64,000 nucleotides of DNA from the NCBI GenBank assembly GCA_045631225.1, contig JAZQUG010000044.1, positions 1 to 64,000 on the forward strand. Reading direction: 5' to 3'. The DNA comes from Fimenecus sp045631225 (GTDB lineage Bacteria > Bacillota > Clostridia > Oscillospirales > Acutalibacteraceae). Under the pieces are notes generated by a model. It searched no databases, was not told the DNA's origin, and was given only the letters and a program-made list of their open reading frames with translations. Below, one piece after another: positions 17,032 to 25,704 of this stretch; the first letter of the stretch is position 1, and each line of letters opens with the position of its first letter. Both the position numbers and the translations under genes were made by a program.

Positions 17032-18510
17032 ATGAGTAATTCAAGTATTTATGAGAACATTGCCACAAGAACAGGTGGCGACATTTACATAGGTGTTGTA
17101 GGTCCCGTAAGAACAGGAAAATCCACATTTATCAAACGTTTTATGGACTCCGTTGTGCTCCCCAACATGGAGGATGATGCTGTCCGTCAAAGGACAACCG
17201 ATGAATTGCCACAATCCTCTGCAGGGAAAACAATTATGACAACAGAGCCTAAATTCGTCCCTGAAAACGCTGTCAAAATCACACTTCCTGACAATGCAAG
17301 CTTCAATGTACGTCTTATTGATTGTGTCGGATATGTTGTACCGTCATCATTGGGTTACATTGAGGGAGATGTCCCTCGGATGGTGCGGACTCCGTGGTAC
17401 GAAAATGAAATTCCGTTTAATATGGCTGCTGAAATCGGCACAAAAAAGGTTATTACAGAGCATTCCACAATAGGACTTGTAATCACAACTGACGGTAGTA
17501 TAAGCGACATTCCGAGAAACGATTATGAAGAGGCAGAAAAAAGAGTTATTGACGAATTAAAGGAGCTCAACAAGCCTTTTGTGGTGCTTCTCAACAGTAT
17601 GAATCCTGAAAGTGATAGTGCAAAAACATTGGCAACAGAATTATCATCAAAATACAACGTTCCTGTTATGGCTGTCAGCTGTCTTGACCTTACTGAAATG
17701 GAAATCAAAGAAATAATTACTCAGCTTCTTTTTGAATTCCCTGTTAAAGAAATCGGTGTTGATTTGCCACTTTGGTTAGTCGGACTTAATGAAGGTCATT
17801 GGCTCAAGGATGAATCATATAAAACTATCACAAAAGCAATTCAGGACATTGAGTATGTGAGAGATATAGGCACAATGACAGAAACACTGTGCAACTGTGA
17901 ATATATTTCAGGTGCTGAAATCTCGGGAATGGATTTGAGTGTGGGAAGTGCAAGAATCACTGTTAAAATGAAAAACGGACTTTTCTTCAAAATATTAGAG
18001 GAGCAAACAGGTATTTCAGTTGACAACGAGCAAAATTTACTGACCTGTATGAAAGAATTGTCGGAAATAAGACGAGAATATTCAAGAATAAAATCTGCAC
18101 TTGACGAGGTACAGACAACAGGCTACGGAATTGTTATGCCAACCATCGACCAGCTTACTCTTGAAGAGCCTGAAATCGTAAAACAAGGTGGCAGATATGG
18201 TGTTCGACTCTGTGCATCCGCACCGTCAATCCATATGATGAGAGCAGATATTAAAACAGAGGTTGCACCGATTGTGGGTAGTGAAAGTCAATCGGAAGAA
18301 TTGGTAAAATATCTTCTTGAGGGATTTGAGGAAGACCCGCTTAAAATCTGGGAATCAAACATTTTTGGAAAATCACTTAACGAGCTTGTCAATGAGGGGC
18401 TTCGTAACAAGCTTTACCATATGCCAACGGATGCACGAATGAAGTTCCAGGAAACACTCGAAAGAGTCATAAATGAGGGCTGTAACGGTCTTTTGTGTAT
18501 AATTCTGTAA
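17032..18510 (+). CDS. spoIVA: Stage IV sporulation protein A (spore coat ATPase)
   Basis: SpoIVA is a mother-cell ATPase that polymerises on the forespore surface as the base layer of the coat. The 492-residue length matches the family. It starts with IYENIATRTGGDIYIGVVGP and a Walker A GPVRTGKSTFIKRF near residues 24-37. MTTEPKFVPENAV and the switch-like LIDCVGYVVPSS near 100 follow. The conserved YEEAEKRVIDELK and VVLLNSMNP segments complete the N-terminal GTPase-like domain. The C-terminal end ...LLCIIL matches the membrane-targeting tail region. It is cotranscribed with the SipL-like gene. Confidence 0.97.
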   Translation: MSNSSIYENIATRTGGDIYIGVVGPVRTGKSTFIKRFMDSVVLPNMEDDAVRQRTTDELPQSSAGKTIMTTEPKFVPENAVKITLPDNASFNVRLIDCVGYVVPSSLGYIEGDVPRMVRTPWYENEIPFNMAAEIGTKKVITEHSTIGLVITTDGSISDIPRNDYEEAEKRVIDELKELNKPFVVLLNSMNPESDSAKTLATELSSKYNVPVMAVSCLDLTEMEIKEIITQLLFEFPVKEIGVDLPLWLVGLNEGHWLKDESYKTITKAIQDIEYVRDIGTMTETLCNCEYISGAEISGMDLSVGSARITVKMKNGLFFKILEEQTGISVDNEQNLLTCMKELSEIRREYSRIKSALDEVQTTGYGIVMPTIDQLTLEEPEIVKQGGRYGVRLCASAPSIHMMRADIKTEVAPIVGSESQSEELVKYLLEGFEEDPLKIWESNIFGKSLNELVNEGLRNKLYHMPTDARMKFQETLERVINEGCNGLLCIIL

Positions 18511-18543
18511 ATCGAATGTTATCGGGATGTTAATACAGAACAA

Positions 18544-18571
18544 CAAAAAGGCGAGGTCAAACGACCTCGCC
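18544..18571 (-). terminator. Rho-independent terminator of the double phosphoesterase gene
   Basis: A perfect 9-bp GC-rich stem (GGCGAGGTC with GACCTCGCC, 4-nt loop) is followed on the minus strand by CTTTTTGTTG. It lies 22 nt past the minus-strand stop. On the plus strand there is no T run, so it suits the minus gene better than spoIVA. Confidence 0.8.
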
Positions 18572-18592
18572 ATACCTATATTAGATTGTTAT

Positions 18593-21500
18593 TTAAGTTC
18601 TTTTCTTTTTCTTGAGTGACAATGCAACAAGTACAACTGAAAGAGCCATAAATCCTGCGATATAAAGTGGCTGATAATTATTATCTGCAGATGTGTTTGG
18701 AATTTCAGGAGCATCAACAACATCATCTGTTGTGTCATTATCAACCGCAGGAACATCTGTTACAGGCTTATCTGTTACAGGTTCATCAACTACAGGAGCA
18801 TCTGTTGTTGGTTCATCTGTTATCGGTTCATCAGCAACCGGCTTTTCAGGAAGATTCTTTTTAATTGCGAACTGGTCAACTCTTGTTTCCTTGTCACCGT
18901 CGATTGCGTATGAATCGAAATAGAGTGTGTCACCATCAATCTGGATGTATGAGTATGTTGGAATTTCGAAGTAAGCAACTGTTTCACCAAGTGGGAAGAG
19001 CTTGTTTGTTTCTTCAACCGGCTTTGCCTTATAGTGCTTAACGCCGATTGTACCGTTGATTGAATAGATTGTACCGTCAGGATTTACCTTTGCAGTATAA
19101 TCAAGACCATTGTATGTGAGTTCCTCAGTTTCTGTCTCAACTACTACGTTGTTGTTCATAACGTCTGTACGCATAAATACGTGGTCGTGACCCTGGAATA
19201 CAATGTCAATACCAAGCTCAGGCATAAGACCCATAAGCTGTTCACGGATTACGATAACGTCGTCATCGTCAAAGTGTGAGCCGTTTGAGTAAGGTGCTTT
19301 ATGAAGAGCAACGAATTTCCAGTCAGCATCTGAAGCGTTCATATCAGCCTTGAGCCATTCAATCTGTTCAGCTGAAAGACCTTCGTCTTCACCAAGGTTA
19401 TTTGTGTTGAGAACTACGAAATGAGCATTATTATAATCGAATGAATAATAAACACCTGTGATTTTATCCTGTTCAGGAACATTAGGGAAGTTGAAGTAAT
19501 AGTCAAGTGCGTAGTCGCCTTTTTCTTCATGGTTACCTGCAGCCGTCATAAATGCAGTATCCATAAGTGAGTCTGTTGCAGAATTGAACATTCTCTGCCA
19601 CTGAATAAAGCTTCTGCCGTCGTCAACATAGTCACCTGTACCAAGGATAAAGTCAGCATCGTGATTTTTGAATGCTAATTCTACTGCAGGAGCAAATACT
19701 TCGTTATACTGCTTTTCAGTTGTTGACTGTGGGTCAGTCATATGGAAGAAGCTGAATGAATCAGAATTATCAGCTGTATCGATAACACCAACTTCACTCC
19801 ACCAACCCTTTTCTGCATCACCAAGACGATAGCAGTACTTTGTATCAGGCTTAAGTCCTGAAATCTTTACATAGTGGCGATTTACGTATTCTTTATGATA
19901 GATAATTCCGATAAAGCCCAAGTCAATTGCAGGCCATTCACGTAATGTTTCAACATCACATTTTGTTTCAATTTTTGCAGGTACTGCTGAACCCTTTGAG
20001 AAATCAGGATTTTCTGAGAAAGGCACAATCTGAACATCAGTATCTGTGATGCTGTATTTTGTGTAGTAGTTAATATATCTTTCAGTTGCAGCATTTTCAC
20101 CAAGAGTTACTGCAATATGTGAAGGAAGTCTTAAATTCTTCTGTGAAAGAGGAACTTCAACAGGACCGTCATAAACGAATTTGCCTTCGTGGTCGGCCAT
20201 ATAACCAGGGTTTTCATCATGAGTAAAGTCCTTCATGATTCTGTAGAATTCCTGGTCAATAATATCATACTGACTTTCTGTAAGATATTCATCAAGGAAT
20301 GAGAAAACAACTTCTGTAACTGTGTCACCGTCCAATACACCAAGAGCAAGAACGATAGAAACAACATCAGTAAGGCTGAGTGAAAGAAGACCGTCATCAC
20401 CAACAAGGTCGTTGATATAATCAACTGTTGAGTTGACAGCATCATTATTGACAGCACTGATTCCAAGTGAAACAGGGTCAATCTTGATTTCACTGAGAAT
20501 GTTATCAACAAGAAGCTGTTCGATAACCATTTCAGCAAGAGCATCAAGGATAATTTCACCATTTTCGCCGTTGTCAAAACGTTCAAGAGCGCTCATAAGG
20601 AACTTGTCGTTTTTAGGGTCTTCGTTATTTACACTGTGCATAGCAATAACAGTTGAAGCAAGGTCACTTACAGTACCCTTGTCACCCTCACTGCCAAAGC
20701 CGAGAGTATCTCTGTAAATTGTTGATGGATAATCAGAAATTTCAAGGTCAAGGAATGTGTCAAGAATTCCTGAAACCTTTTCTACAGTTGCATCATAATC
20801 AGTAAGGTATGCATTTTCAAGCTGATTACAAAGAGAAAGGAGCAAACCCTTAACTGCAACAGCAGAAACGCCACCAAGGATTTCGTTACCGATAAGGTCA
20901 GTCATAAGCTCGTTGAAGTCAAGCATATTTGTAAGATACTTGTAAAGACCACCCGCATCCTTAACATCCTTACCAAAGCCGTAACGAAGCTGATACTGAA
21001 GAAGATTTGTTACGAAATTCTTAATATCTTCGCCACCGTAGTTGTATGCAAACGCCTGATTTCTGAAAGGCTTTTCCTGTGCAACGCCGTTGATGTAAAC
21101 AGGAATTGTTTCGTCAACATCGTGTGTACGATATTCACATTCAACTCTGCCTGTTGCATATGTATCCATTGTAACTGTTCTGAACATATTTGGATAACTA
21201 AGAATTGAAGATGTTGTAATTTCAAGAACCTCATCACCACTGTCAGTAATGTAAGATGCAGTATCCTGCATATGTGAGTGACCTGAAACAAAATGATGAG
21301 CACCTGCTTTTGCAATGGCATCAATTACTTCCTGCCAGTTGAAAAGAACAAACTGGTCAAGAATATCAACCTGTGTTTCCATATGAGGAACAAGGTTGTT
21401 ATGACACATAACGATAACTGTTTTACCATCTTTAACTGCCTTTTCAGTTTCAGCTACTGCCCAAGCAAGGAATTCATCAGACATTCTACCGCCTGTTTCC

Positions 21501-22216
21501 TGTTCAGCTTCACCTGAATCAGTTGTATCAGGTGAATACATCATAGCATCAAGAGCGATAAGACGATAATTTTCATTTACGTCAGTAACGTAAGAAAGTG
21601 AACCTTCTGAATTGTTTCCCTTTTCCTTGTAACGAGTATAGTATCCGTCACCTTCAGCTGTGAAACCGAAATCCTTGTAAAGTGCTTCAAACTCTTCAGG
21701 AGAAGTATCAATTCCATCACGAAGAGCAGGATTTTTACTTGAAGCAACAAGGTTTTCACCATCATAATACATTGAACGCTTGTTGTTAATGTCGTGGTTA
21801 CCATTGATAACATAAACAGGAATACCTGTTTCTGCTTCAAATTTTGCAAGCTTTTCTGCCTGTTCCTTATGACCTGCATATTCAGCATTCTTTGTAAGGT
21901 CACCCGGCATAAGAAGGAACTCAATTTCGCCATTCTTTGCTTTTAAAGCAAGATTTGCCAAAGCAGCATCTAAAAGAGCTGGTGCAAGACCTGTTGTTGA
22001 GTTGTTGAGGAGCATCATGTCAATAAACTCCTGCTTATCTTCTGCTGTTTCGCCCATTGATGACTCTGCAAAATAGTGAGTATCACTGAGAATACCGAAA
22101 TTCACAGTTTCTTTACTCGCAGCAATTGCAGAGAAAGGGATACCAACTGCAACAGTAGCAACTGCAAGAATCACACAAAGGACTTTTTTCAAAGCCATTT
22201 TTGTTTTCATTTTCAT
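18593..22216 (-). CDS. Secreted, wall-anchored protein with two metallophosphoesterase domains
   Basis: A 1207-residue exported protein. A signal peptide (KKVLCVILAVATVAVGIPFSAIAA) is followed by a first calcineurin-like domain: GILSDTHYF near 42, PGDLT near 104, NGNHDIN near 137, CHNN and SGHSHMQD near 315. A long helical linker follows. Next comes an Fn3-like segment (KISGLKPDTKYCYRLGD) and a second, purple-acid-phosphatase-like domain with TGDYVDDG, AAGNHEEKG, ALHKAPY and QGHDHVFMRTD. The C-terminus has Pro/Thr/Asp repeats, then IPNTS, a hydrophobic stretch and KKKKRT, an LPxTG-like sorting signal. Substrates are unknown; surface nucleotide or phosphate scavenging is possible. Confidence 0.9.
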   Translation of the reverse strand: MKMKTKMALKKVLCVILAVATVAVGIPFSAIAASKETVNFGILSDTHYFAESSMGETAEDKQEFIDMMLLNNSTTGLAPALLDAALANLALKAKNGEIEFLLMPGDLTKNAEYAGHKEQAEKLAKFEAETGIPVYVINGNHDINNKRSMYYDGENLVASSKNPALRDGIDTSPEEFEALYKDFGFTAEGDGYYTRYKEKGNNSEGSLSYVTDVNENYRLIALDAMMYSPDTTDSGEAEQETGGRMSDEFLAWAVAETEKAVKDGKTVIVMCHNNLVPHMETQVDILDQFVLFNWQEVIDAIAKAGAHHFVSGHSHMQDTASYITDSGDEVLEITTSSILSYPNMFRTVTMDTYATGRVECEYRTHDVDETIPVYINGVAQEKPFRNQAFAYNYGGEDIKNFVTNLLQYQLRYGFGKDVKDAGGLYKYLTNMLDFNELMTDLIGNEILGGVSAVAVKGLLLSLCNQLENAYLTDYDATVEKVSGILDTFLDLEISDYPSTIYRDTLGFGSEGDKGTVSDLASTVIAMHSVNNEDPKNDKFLMSALERFDNGENGEIILDALAEMVIEQLLVDNILSEIKIDPVSLGISAVNNDAVNSTVDYINDLVGDDGLLSLSLTDVVSIVLALGVLDGDTVTEVVFSFLDEYLTESQYDIIDQEFYRIMKDFTHDENPGYMADHEGKFVYDGPVEVPLSQKNLRLPSHIAVTLGENAATERYINYYTKYSITDTDVQIVPFSENPDFSKGSAVPAKIETKCDVETLREWPAIDLGFIGIIYHKEYVNRHYVKISGLKPDTKYCYRLGDAEKGWWSEVGVIDTADNSDSFSFFHMTDPQSTTEKQYNEVFAPAVELAFKNHDADFILGTGDYVDDGRSFIQWQRMFNSATDSLMDTAFMTAAGNHEEKGDYALDYYFNFPNVPEQDKITGVYYSFDYNNAHFVVLNTNNLGEDEGLSAEQIEWLKADMNASDADWKFVALHKAPYSNGSHFDDDDVIVIREQLMGLMPELGIDIVFQGHDHVFMRTDVMNNNVVVETETEELTYNGLDYTAKVNPDGTIYSINGTIGVKHYKAKPVEETNKLFPLGETVAYFEIPTYSYIQIDGDTLYFDSYAIDGDKETRVDQFAIKKNLPEKPVADEPITDEPTTDAPVVDEPVTDKPVTDVPAVDNDTTDDVVDAPEIPNTSADNNYQPLYIAGFMALSVVLVALSLKKKKRT

Positions 22217-22270
22217 TCAACCTCCAATTATTTTTGCAAAATAAAAATATTCATATAATTTTAACACACA

Positions 22271-22305
22271 AAAAAATAAAATGCTACCCTTTCGGATAAC
22301 ATTTT
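22271..22305 (-). terminator. Terminator of the ABC ATPase gene
   Basis: On the minus strand AAAATGTTATCC pairs with GGGTAGCATTTT (12 bp, two G-U pairs, GAAA loop) and is followed by ATTTTTTT. It lies about 65 nt past the ATPase stop, ahead of the phosphoesterase gene. Confidence 0.8.
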
Positions 22306-22371
22306 TATCAAAATAAGTTAATTTTTTTCAATTATTTTTAAACACAACACAATATATTGTGCATTTATAGA

Positions 22372-23055
22372 CTATTTGTTCATTATGTCAGAAACAATTT
22401 GTCCGTCCTGAATTCTTATAACTCGTTGTGCCTCGTTTGCGATTTCATTATCGTGAGTAATGAGGATAACTGTTCTTCCCTCTTCGTGCAATTCGTGAAG
22501 AATTTTCATAACTTCAACACCTGAATGTGAGTCAAGGTTACCTGTCGGTTCGTCAGCAAGGATGATTGGTGGTCGTGCTGCAACTGCTCGTGCAATAGCT
22601 ACTCTCTGTTGCTGACCGCCTGACATCTGTTTAGGCAAATGGTCAAGTCTGTGAGAAAGTCCCACACGATTAAGAGCATCAACAGCCAATTTATTTCTTT
22701 CTTCCTTTTTCATACCACGATAAACAAGCGGGAGCTCAACATTCTCAACTGCAGTAAGGCTTGTAATAAGGTTAAAACCCTGGAAAATAAATCCGATTTC
22801 CTTATTTCTGATTTCAGAAAGCTCGTCATCCTCAAGTCCGTCAACATCTTGACCGTTAAGAAGGTATTTACCGCTTGTAGGAACATCAAGAAGACCAAGC
22901 ATGTTCATAAGTGTAGATTTACCGGAACCTGACTGACCGATTATAGCCACAAATTCACCGTGTTCAATAGTAAGGTTGACACCATCAATGGCACGAACCT
23001 CGTTCTCACCGGGATTATAAATCTTATACATATCACGAATTTCAATTAAACTCAT
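22372..23055 (-). CDS. ABC transporter ATP-binding protein, MacB/LolD type
   Basis: A 227-residue ABC ATPase. It shows IRDMYKIYNPGENEVRAIDG at the start, Walker A IGQSGSGKSTLMNMLG near residues 38-52, the Q loop in IGFIFQGFNLI near 88, the signature MSGGQQQRVAIARA near 144 and Walker B PIILADEPTGNLDS near 162. The ITHD switch follows. The sequence group is the MacB/LolD/FtsE-like one, which works with MacB-type permeases in lipoprotein, peptide or drug export. No permease gene is adjacent: a terminator follows and a four-helix gene precedes. The partner must be elsewhere or lost. Confidence 0.93.
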   Translation of the reverse strand: MSLIEIRDMYKIYNPGENEVRAIDGVNLTIEHGEFVAIIGQSGSGKSTLMNMLGLLDVPTSGKYLLNGQDVDGLEDDELSEIRNKEIGFIFQGFNLITSLTAVENVELPLVYRGMKKEERNKLAVDALNRVGLSHRLDHLPKQMSGGQQQRVAIARAVAARPPIILADEPTGNLDSHSGVEVMKILHELHEEGRTVILITHDNEIANEAQRVIRIQDGQIVSDIMNK

Positions 23056-23132
23056 ATTATCACCACTAAAAATACTTATATTATTTTACTCTTTTGGAAA
23101 ATTTAAGTCAATGAATAAATTGTTAAAAGTGG

Positions 23133-23152
23133 AAAGTTGAAAGTGGAAAACG
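23133..23152 (+). repeat. A-rich 20-bp repeat, left arm around the four-helix-bundle gene
   Basis: The 20-mer AAAGTTGAAAGTGGAAAACG recurs inverted at 23530-23549 with one mismatch, on the other side of the four-helix gene. It recurs without mismatch at 46736-46755 in inverted orientation. It appears to be a dispersed low-complexity repeat. Confidence 0.65.
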
Positions 23153-23157
23153 GAAAA

Positions 23158-23511
23158 TTATTTTTTATTTTGTTGTGTTGTTTTGCATATTGAAGTTAAC
23201 AAGGCAATTATCTCTCGAACATCAATTTCCATTGAAACATATTCCTTTTCAGTTATATAATCTGTTGCAAATAACAATCTTAACCAATAATAAGTTTCAT
23301 TTGCTTCTTTTAATGCAATACACATTTTCGAATGGAAATCAGCTTTTGACTGTCCTTGTTCACCCTCGGAAACATTTGCCCCTATGCTTGTTCCACTTTT
23401 TAGGAGTTGCTTAGACATAACATACTCTTTTTTCGCTGATGTCAAATATTTATACAAATTAACAACTCTTACAGCAAATTCAAAACTTTTCTTTTCAACA
23501 ACACTACTCAT
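23158..23511 (-). CDS. Four-helix bundle protein (S23/IVP family)
   Basis: A 117-residue protein of the family found as open frames in 23S rRNA intervening sequences and as free genes elsewhere; Avd of diversity-generating retroelements shares the fold. The family pattern is clear: KSFEFAVRVVNLYKYLTS at the start, QLLKSGTSIGANVSEGEQGQ near residues 35-54, and FHSKMCIALKEANETYYWL near 60-78. Helix four ends the protein. ATG 23511 is preferred over the upstream in-frame TTG at 23538. The gene stands inside A-rich inverted repeats and overlaps none of the conserved part of tcdA. Function is unknown. Confidence 0.88.
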   Translation of the reverse strand: MSSVVEKKSFEFAVRVVNLYKYLTSAKKEYVMSKQLLKSGTSIGANVSEGEQGQSKADFHSKMCIALKEANETYYWLRLLFATDYITEKEYVSMEIDVREIIALLTSICKTTQQNKK

Positions 23512-23521
23512 AACCCAATTC

Positions 23522-24235
23522 TCACTTTTCGTTTTCAACTTTCAACTTTACATTTTCCAATTTTAATATATCCTTAACAACCTCACCGGCTATGATAAGT
23601 CCTGCTGTGCTTGGAACAAATGAAATGCTTGCAGGTGTTCTTTCACCGTCGTTTTTCGGAATTTCTGTTGAATAGAGAACTTTTAACTTTTTAACTCCTC
23701 TTTGTTTTAACTCTCTTCTCATAACACGACACAAAGGACAAGTGTCAGTTTTATAAATATCAGTAATTTTAAATGCTGTCGGGTCTAATTTATTTCCTGT
23801 ACCCATTGAAGCTATAATAGGTATATTCATTTCCTGTGATTTTATTGCCAAATCAATTTTTGCTGTCACATTGTCAATGGCATCTACAATATAATCATAT
23901 TGCGACAAATTAAATTCATTACTGTTTTCAGGCAAATACATTTTAACAACTGATGTGACCTCACATTCGGGATTTATGTCGAGAATTCGCTCCTTTGCCA
24001 CATCTGCCTTGTTTTTGCCAATGGTTGATTGAAGTGCATAAAGCTGACGGTTAATGTTGGTAATATCGACCGTATCCTTGTCAACCACCGTCATTTTGCC
24101 GACACCACAACGAGCAAGAGCCTCAGCCACATAAGAACCGACACCGCCAAGACCAAATATAATAATATTTGCATTTTTAAGTTTTAGAAGATTGTTTTTG
24201 CCAATCAATCTTTCAGTTCTTGCAAATTGTTCCAT
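23522..24235 (-). CDS. tcdA: tRNA threonylcarbamoyladenosine dehydratase (ThiF/E1-like)
   Basis: A 237-residue E1-like ATP-dependent enzyme that cyclises t6A37 of tRNA to ct6A. Features are the start FARTERLIGKNNLLKLKNANI, the nucleotide loop IFGLGGVGSYVAEALARCG near residues 30-48, DKDTVDITNINRQ near 58, DAIDNVTAK near 118, and a CPLCRVMRRELK pair near 173. The last residues (LKVENEK) are encoded by the A-rich repeat at 23530-23549, so the natural C-terminus seems to have been extended or replaced there. It is divergent from ychF across a symmetrical promoter region. Confidence 0.92.
   Translation of the reverse strand: MEQFARTERLIGKNNLLKLKNANIIIFGLGGVGSYVAEALARCGVGKMTVVDKDTVDITNINRQLYALQSTIGKNKADVAKERILDINPECEVTSVVKMYLPENSNEFNLSQYDYIVDAIDNVTAKIDLAIKSQEMNIPIIASMGTGNKLDPTAFKITDIYKTDTCPLCRVMRRELKQRGVKKLKVLYSTEIPKNDGERTPASISFVPSTAGLIIAGEVVKDILKLENVKLKVENEK
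23530..23549 (-). repeat. A-rich 20-bp repeat, right arm
   Basis: Inverted partner of 23133-23152 (19 of 20 bases). It overlaps the last codons of tcdA and lies just upstream of the four-helix gene start. Confidence 0.65.
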
Positions 24236-24256
24236 TAAATCACCTAGCCTGTATAA

Positions 24257-24432
24257 GCCTCCCTCTGACGAGGGAGGTGTCTGCGCAGCAGACGGAGGGA
24301 GAGATAGTTAAAACGTAAACTGACTACCCCTCAGTCAACTTCGTTGACAGCTAAGTCTCACCTGCCGGTTCGGTCGGTGCTTCTGCTTCGCAGAGGTGTC
24401 CACCGGACACCCGCACCCTGACAAGGGGAGCC
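24257..24432. mobile_element. MITE-like multi-hairpin intergenic element
   Basis: This 176-bp GC-richer block has GCCTCCCTC at its left end and AAGGGGAGCC at its right, near-complementary termini. Inside are several hairpins: CCTCCCTC/GAGGGAGG, GTCTGC/GCAGAC, GTCAAC/GTTGAC and GTGTCC/GGACAC. There is no open frame. The layout resembles non-autonomous elements I recall from gut clostridial genomes, but I cannot name the family. It fills most of the gap between tcdA and ychF. Confidence 0.6.
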
Positions 24433-24450
24433 GATTTAAAACATACTTAA

Positions 24451-24490
24451 ATTATACACTATTGAAAAATTTTCAGCAATAGTGTATAAT
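24451..24490. promoter_or_regulatory. Symmetrical overlapping divergent promoters for ychF and tcdA
   Basis: A perfect 14-bp inverted repeat (ATTATACACTATTG at 24451-24464 and CAATAGTGTATAAT at 24477-24490) has a 12-nt spacer. Rightward: TTGAAA 24462-24467, 17 bp, TATAAT 24485-24490, toward ychF. Leftward: TTGCTG (24479-24474), 17 bp, TATAAT (24456-24451), toward tcdA. The two promoters interleave, so polymerase binding on one should exclude the other. Confidence 0.6.
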
Positions 24491-24529
24491 ACATTTTTAG
24501 AATTTATATTACATTAAGGATGATAAAAA

Positions 24530-25624
24530 ATGAAACTTGGTATTGTTGGTTTACCAAATGTTGGTAAAAGTACACTTTTCAACGCTATTACAAATGCCGG
24601 TGCACAGTCTGCAAACTACGCTTTCTGTACAATCGAGCCTAACGTAGGTGTTGTTGCAGTTCCTGATTACAGAATTGACAAGCTTGCAGAAATGTATAAC
24701 CCTGCAAAAATTACTCCTGCTACAATCGAATTCGTTGATATTGCAGGTCTTGTAAAAGGTGCTTCAAAGGGTGAAGGTCTTGGTAACAAGTTCCTTTCTC
24801 ATATCCGTGAGGTTGATGCGATTATCCATGTTGTCCGTTGTTTCGATAATGACGATATTATCCATGTTGAAGGTAGTATTGACCCACAGCGTGACATTGA
24901 AACAATAAATCTTGAACTTATTCTTTCTGACGTTGAAATTCTTGACAGAAGAATCACAAAAGTTGAAAAAGACCTTAAGGGTGATAAATCACTCCAGAAG
25001 GAGCTTGATTTTCTTAAGAGACTTCGTGGTGAACTTGAAAACGGTGTTAACGCTCGTGCAGTTGAAATGGACGATGAAGAAAGAGAAATTTTAGGAACTG
25101 TTGCACTTCTTTCATCAAAGCCAATTATTTATGCTTGTAATATGAGTGAAGACGATTTTGCAAACAACATCCGTGAAAATGCTCGTTACAATGCTGTTTG
25201 TAAGCTTGCAGAGGCTGAGGGTGCTGAAACACTTCCTATCTGTGCTGAACTTGAGGCTCAGATTGCAGAACTGGACAAGGAAGAAAAAGAAATGTTCCTT
25301 GCTGACCTAGGAATAGAACAAGGTGGTCTTGACCTCCTTATTCAGCGTTCATATGATTTGTTGGGACTTATCTCATATCTTACAGCAGGTCAGCCTGAAG
25401 TTCGTGCCTGGACAATCAAAAAAGGCACAAAAGCACCACAGGCTGCAGGTAAAATCCACACTGACTTTGAACGTGGCTTTATCCGTGCAGAGGTCATCCA
25501 CTTTGACGACCTTATGGCAAACGGCACAATGCAGGCTGCAAAGGAAAAAGGTCTTGTACGAAGTGAAGGCAAAGAATACGTTATGAAAGACGGCGACATT
25601 GTATTATTCAGATTTAATGTTTAA
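24530..25624 (+). CDS. ychF: Redox-regulated ATPase YchF (Obg-like)
   Basis: A 364-residue member of the YchF/OLA1 group of the Obg GTPase superfamily, which prefers ATP and associates with ribosomes. G1 is GLPNVGKSTLFNAIT near residues 6-20, followed by NYAFCTIEPNVG and G3 DIAGLVKGASKGEGLGNKFL near 66. The G4 position reads YACNMSED, the YchF variant of NKxD, which fits the relaxed ATP specificity. The C-terminal TGS domain has TAGQPEVRAWTIKKGTKAPQAAG and FIRAEVIHFDDL. AAGGATGATAAAAA precedes ATG 24530. It is a single-gene unit with its own terminator. Confidence 0.97.
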   Translation: MKLGIVGLPNVGKSTLFNAITNAGAQSANYAFCTIEPNVGVVAVPDYRIDKLAEMYNPAKITPATIEFVDIAGLVKGASKGEGLGNKFLSHIREVDAIIHVVRCFDNDDIIHVEGSIDPQRDIETINLELILSDVEILDRRITKVEKDLKGDKSLQKELDFLKRLRGELENGVNARAVEMDDEEREILGTVALLSSKPIIYACNMSEDDFANNIRENARYNAVCKLAEAEGAETLPICAELEAQIAELDKEEKEMFLADLGIEQGGLDLLIQRSYDLLGLISYLTAGQPEVRAWTIKKGTKAPQAAGKIHTDFERGFIRAEVIHFDDLMANGTMQAAKEKGLVRSEGKEYVMKDGDIVLFRFNV

Positions 25625-25639
25625 TCAATAATTTTTTAG

Positions 25640-25664
25640 AGCGGGGCTTTGACCCCGCTTTTAT
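25640..25664 (+). terminator. Terminator of ychF
   Basis: AGCGGGG pairs with CCCCGCT (6-nt loop) and is followed by TTTATCATTTT, 15 nt past the stop. Confidence 0.75.
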
Positions 25665-25704
25665 CATTTTGGGATATAAATTATAATTTGTTGAATGACA
25701 TATC

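Noticed and set aside
18667..18923. Repeat-rich plus-strand frames antisense to the phosphoesterase tail
   Set aside because: They mirror the Pro/Thr/Asp repeats of the minus-strand gene and have no start signal.
22372..23055. A complete ABC transporter
   Set aside because: Only the ATPase is present; no permease or binding protein gene is within reach and a terminator follows.
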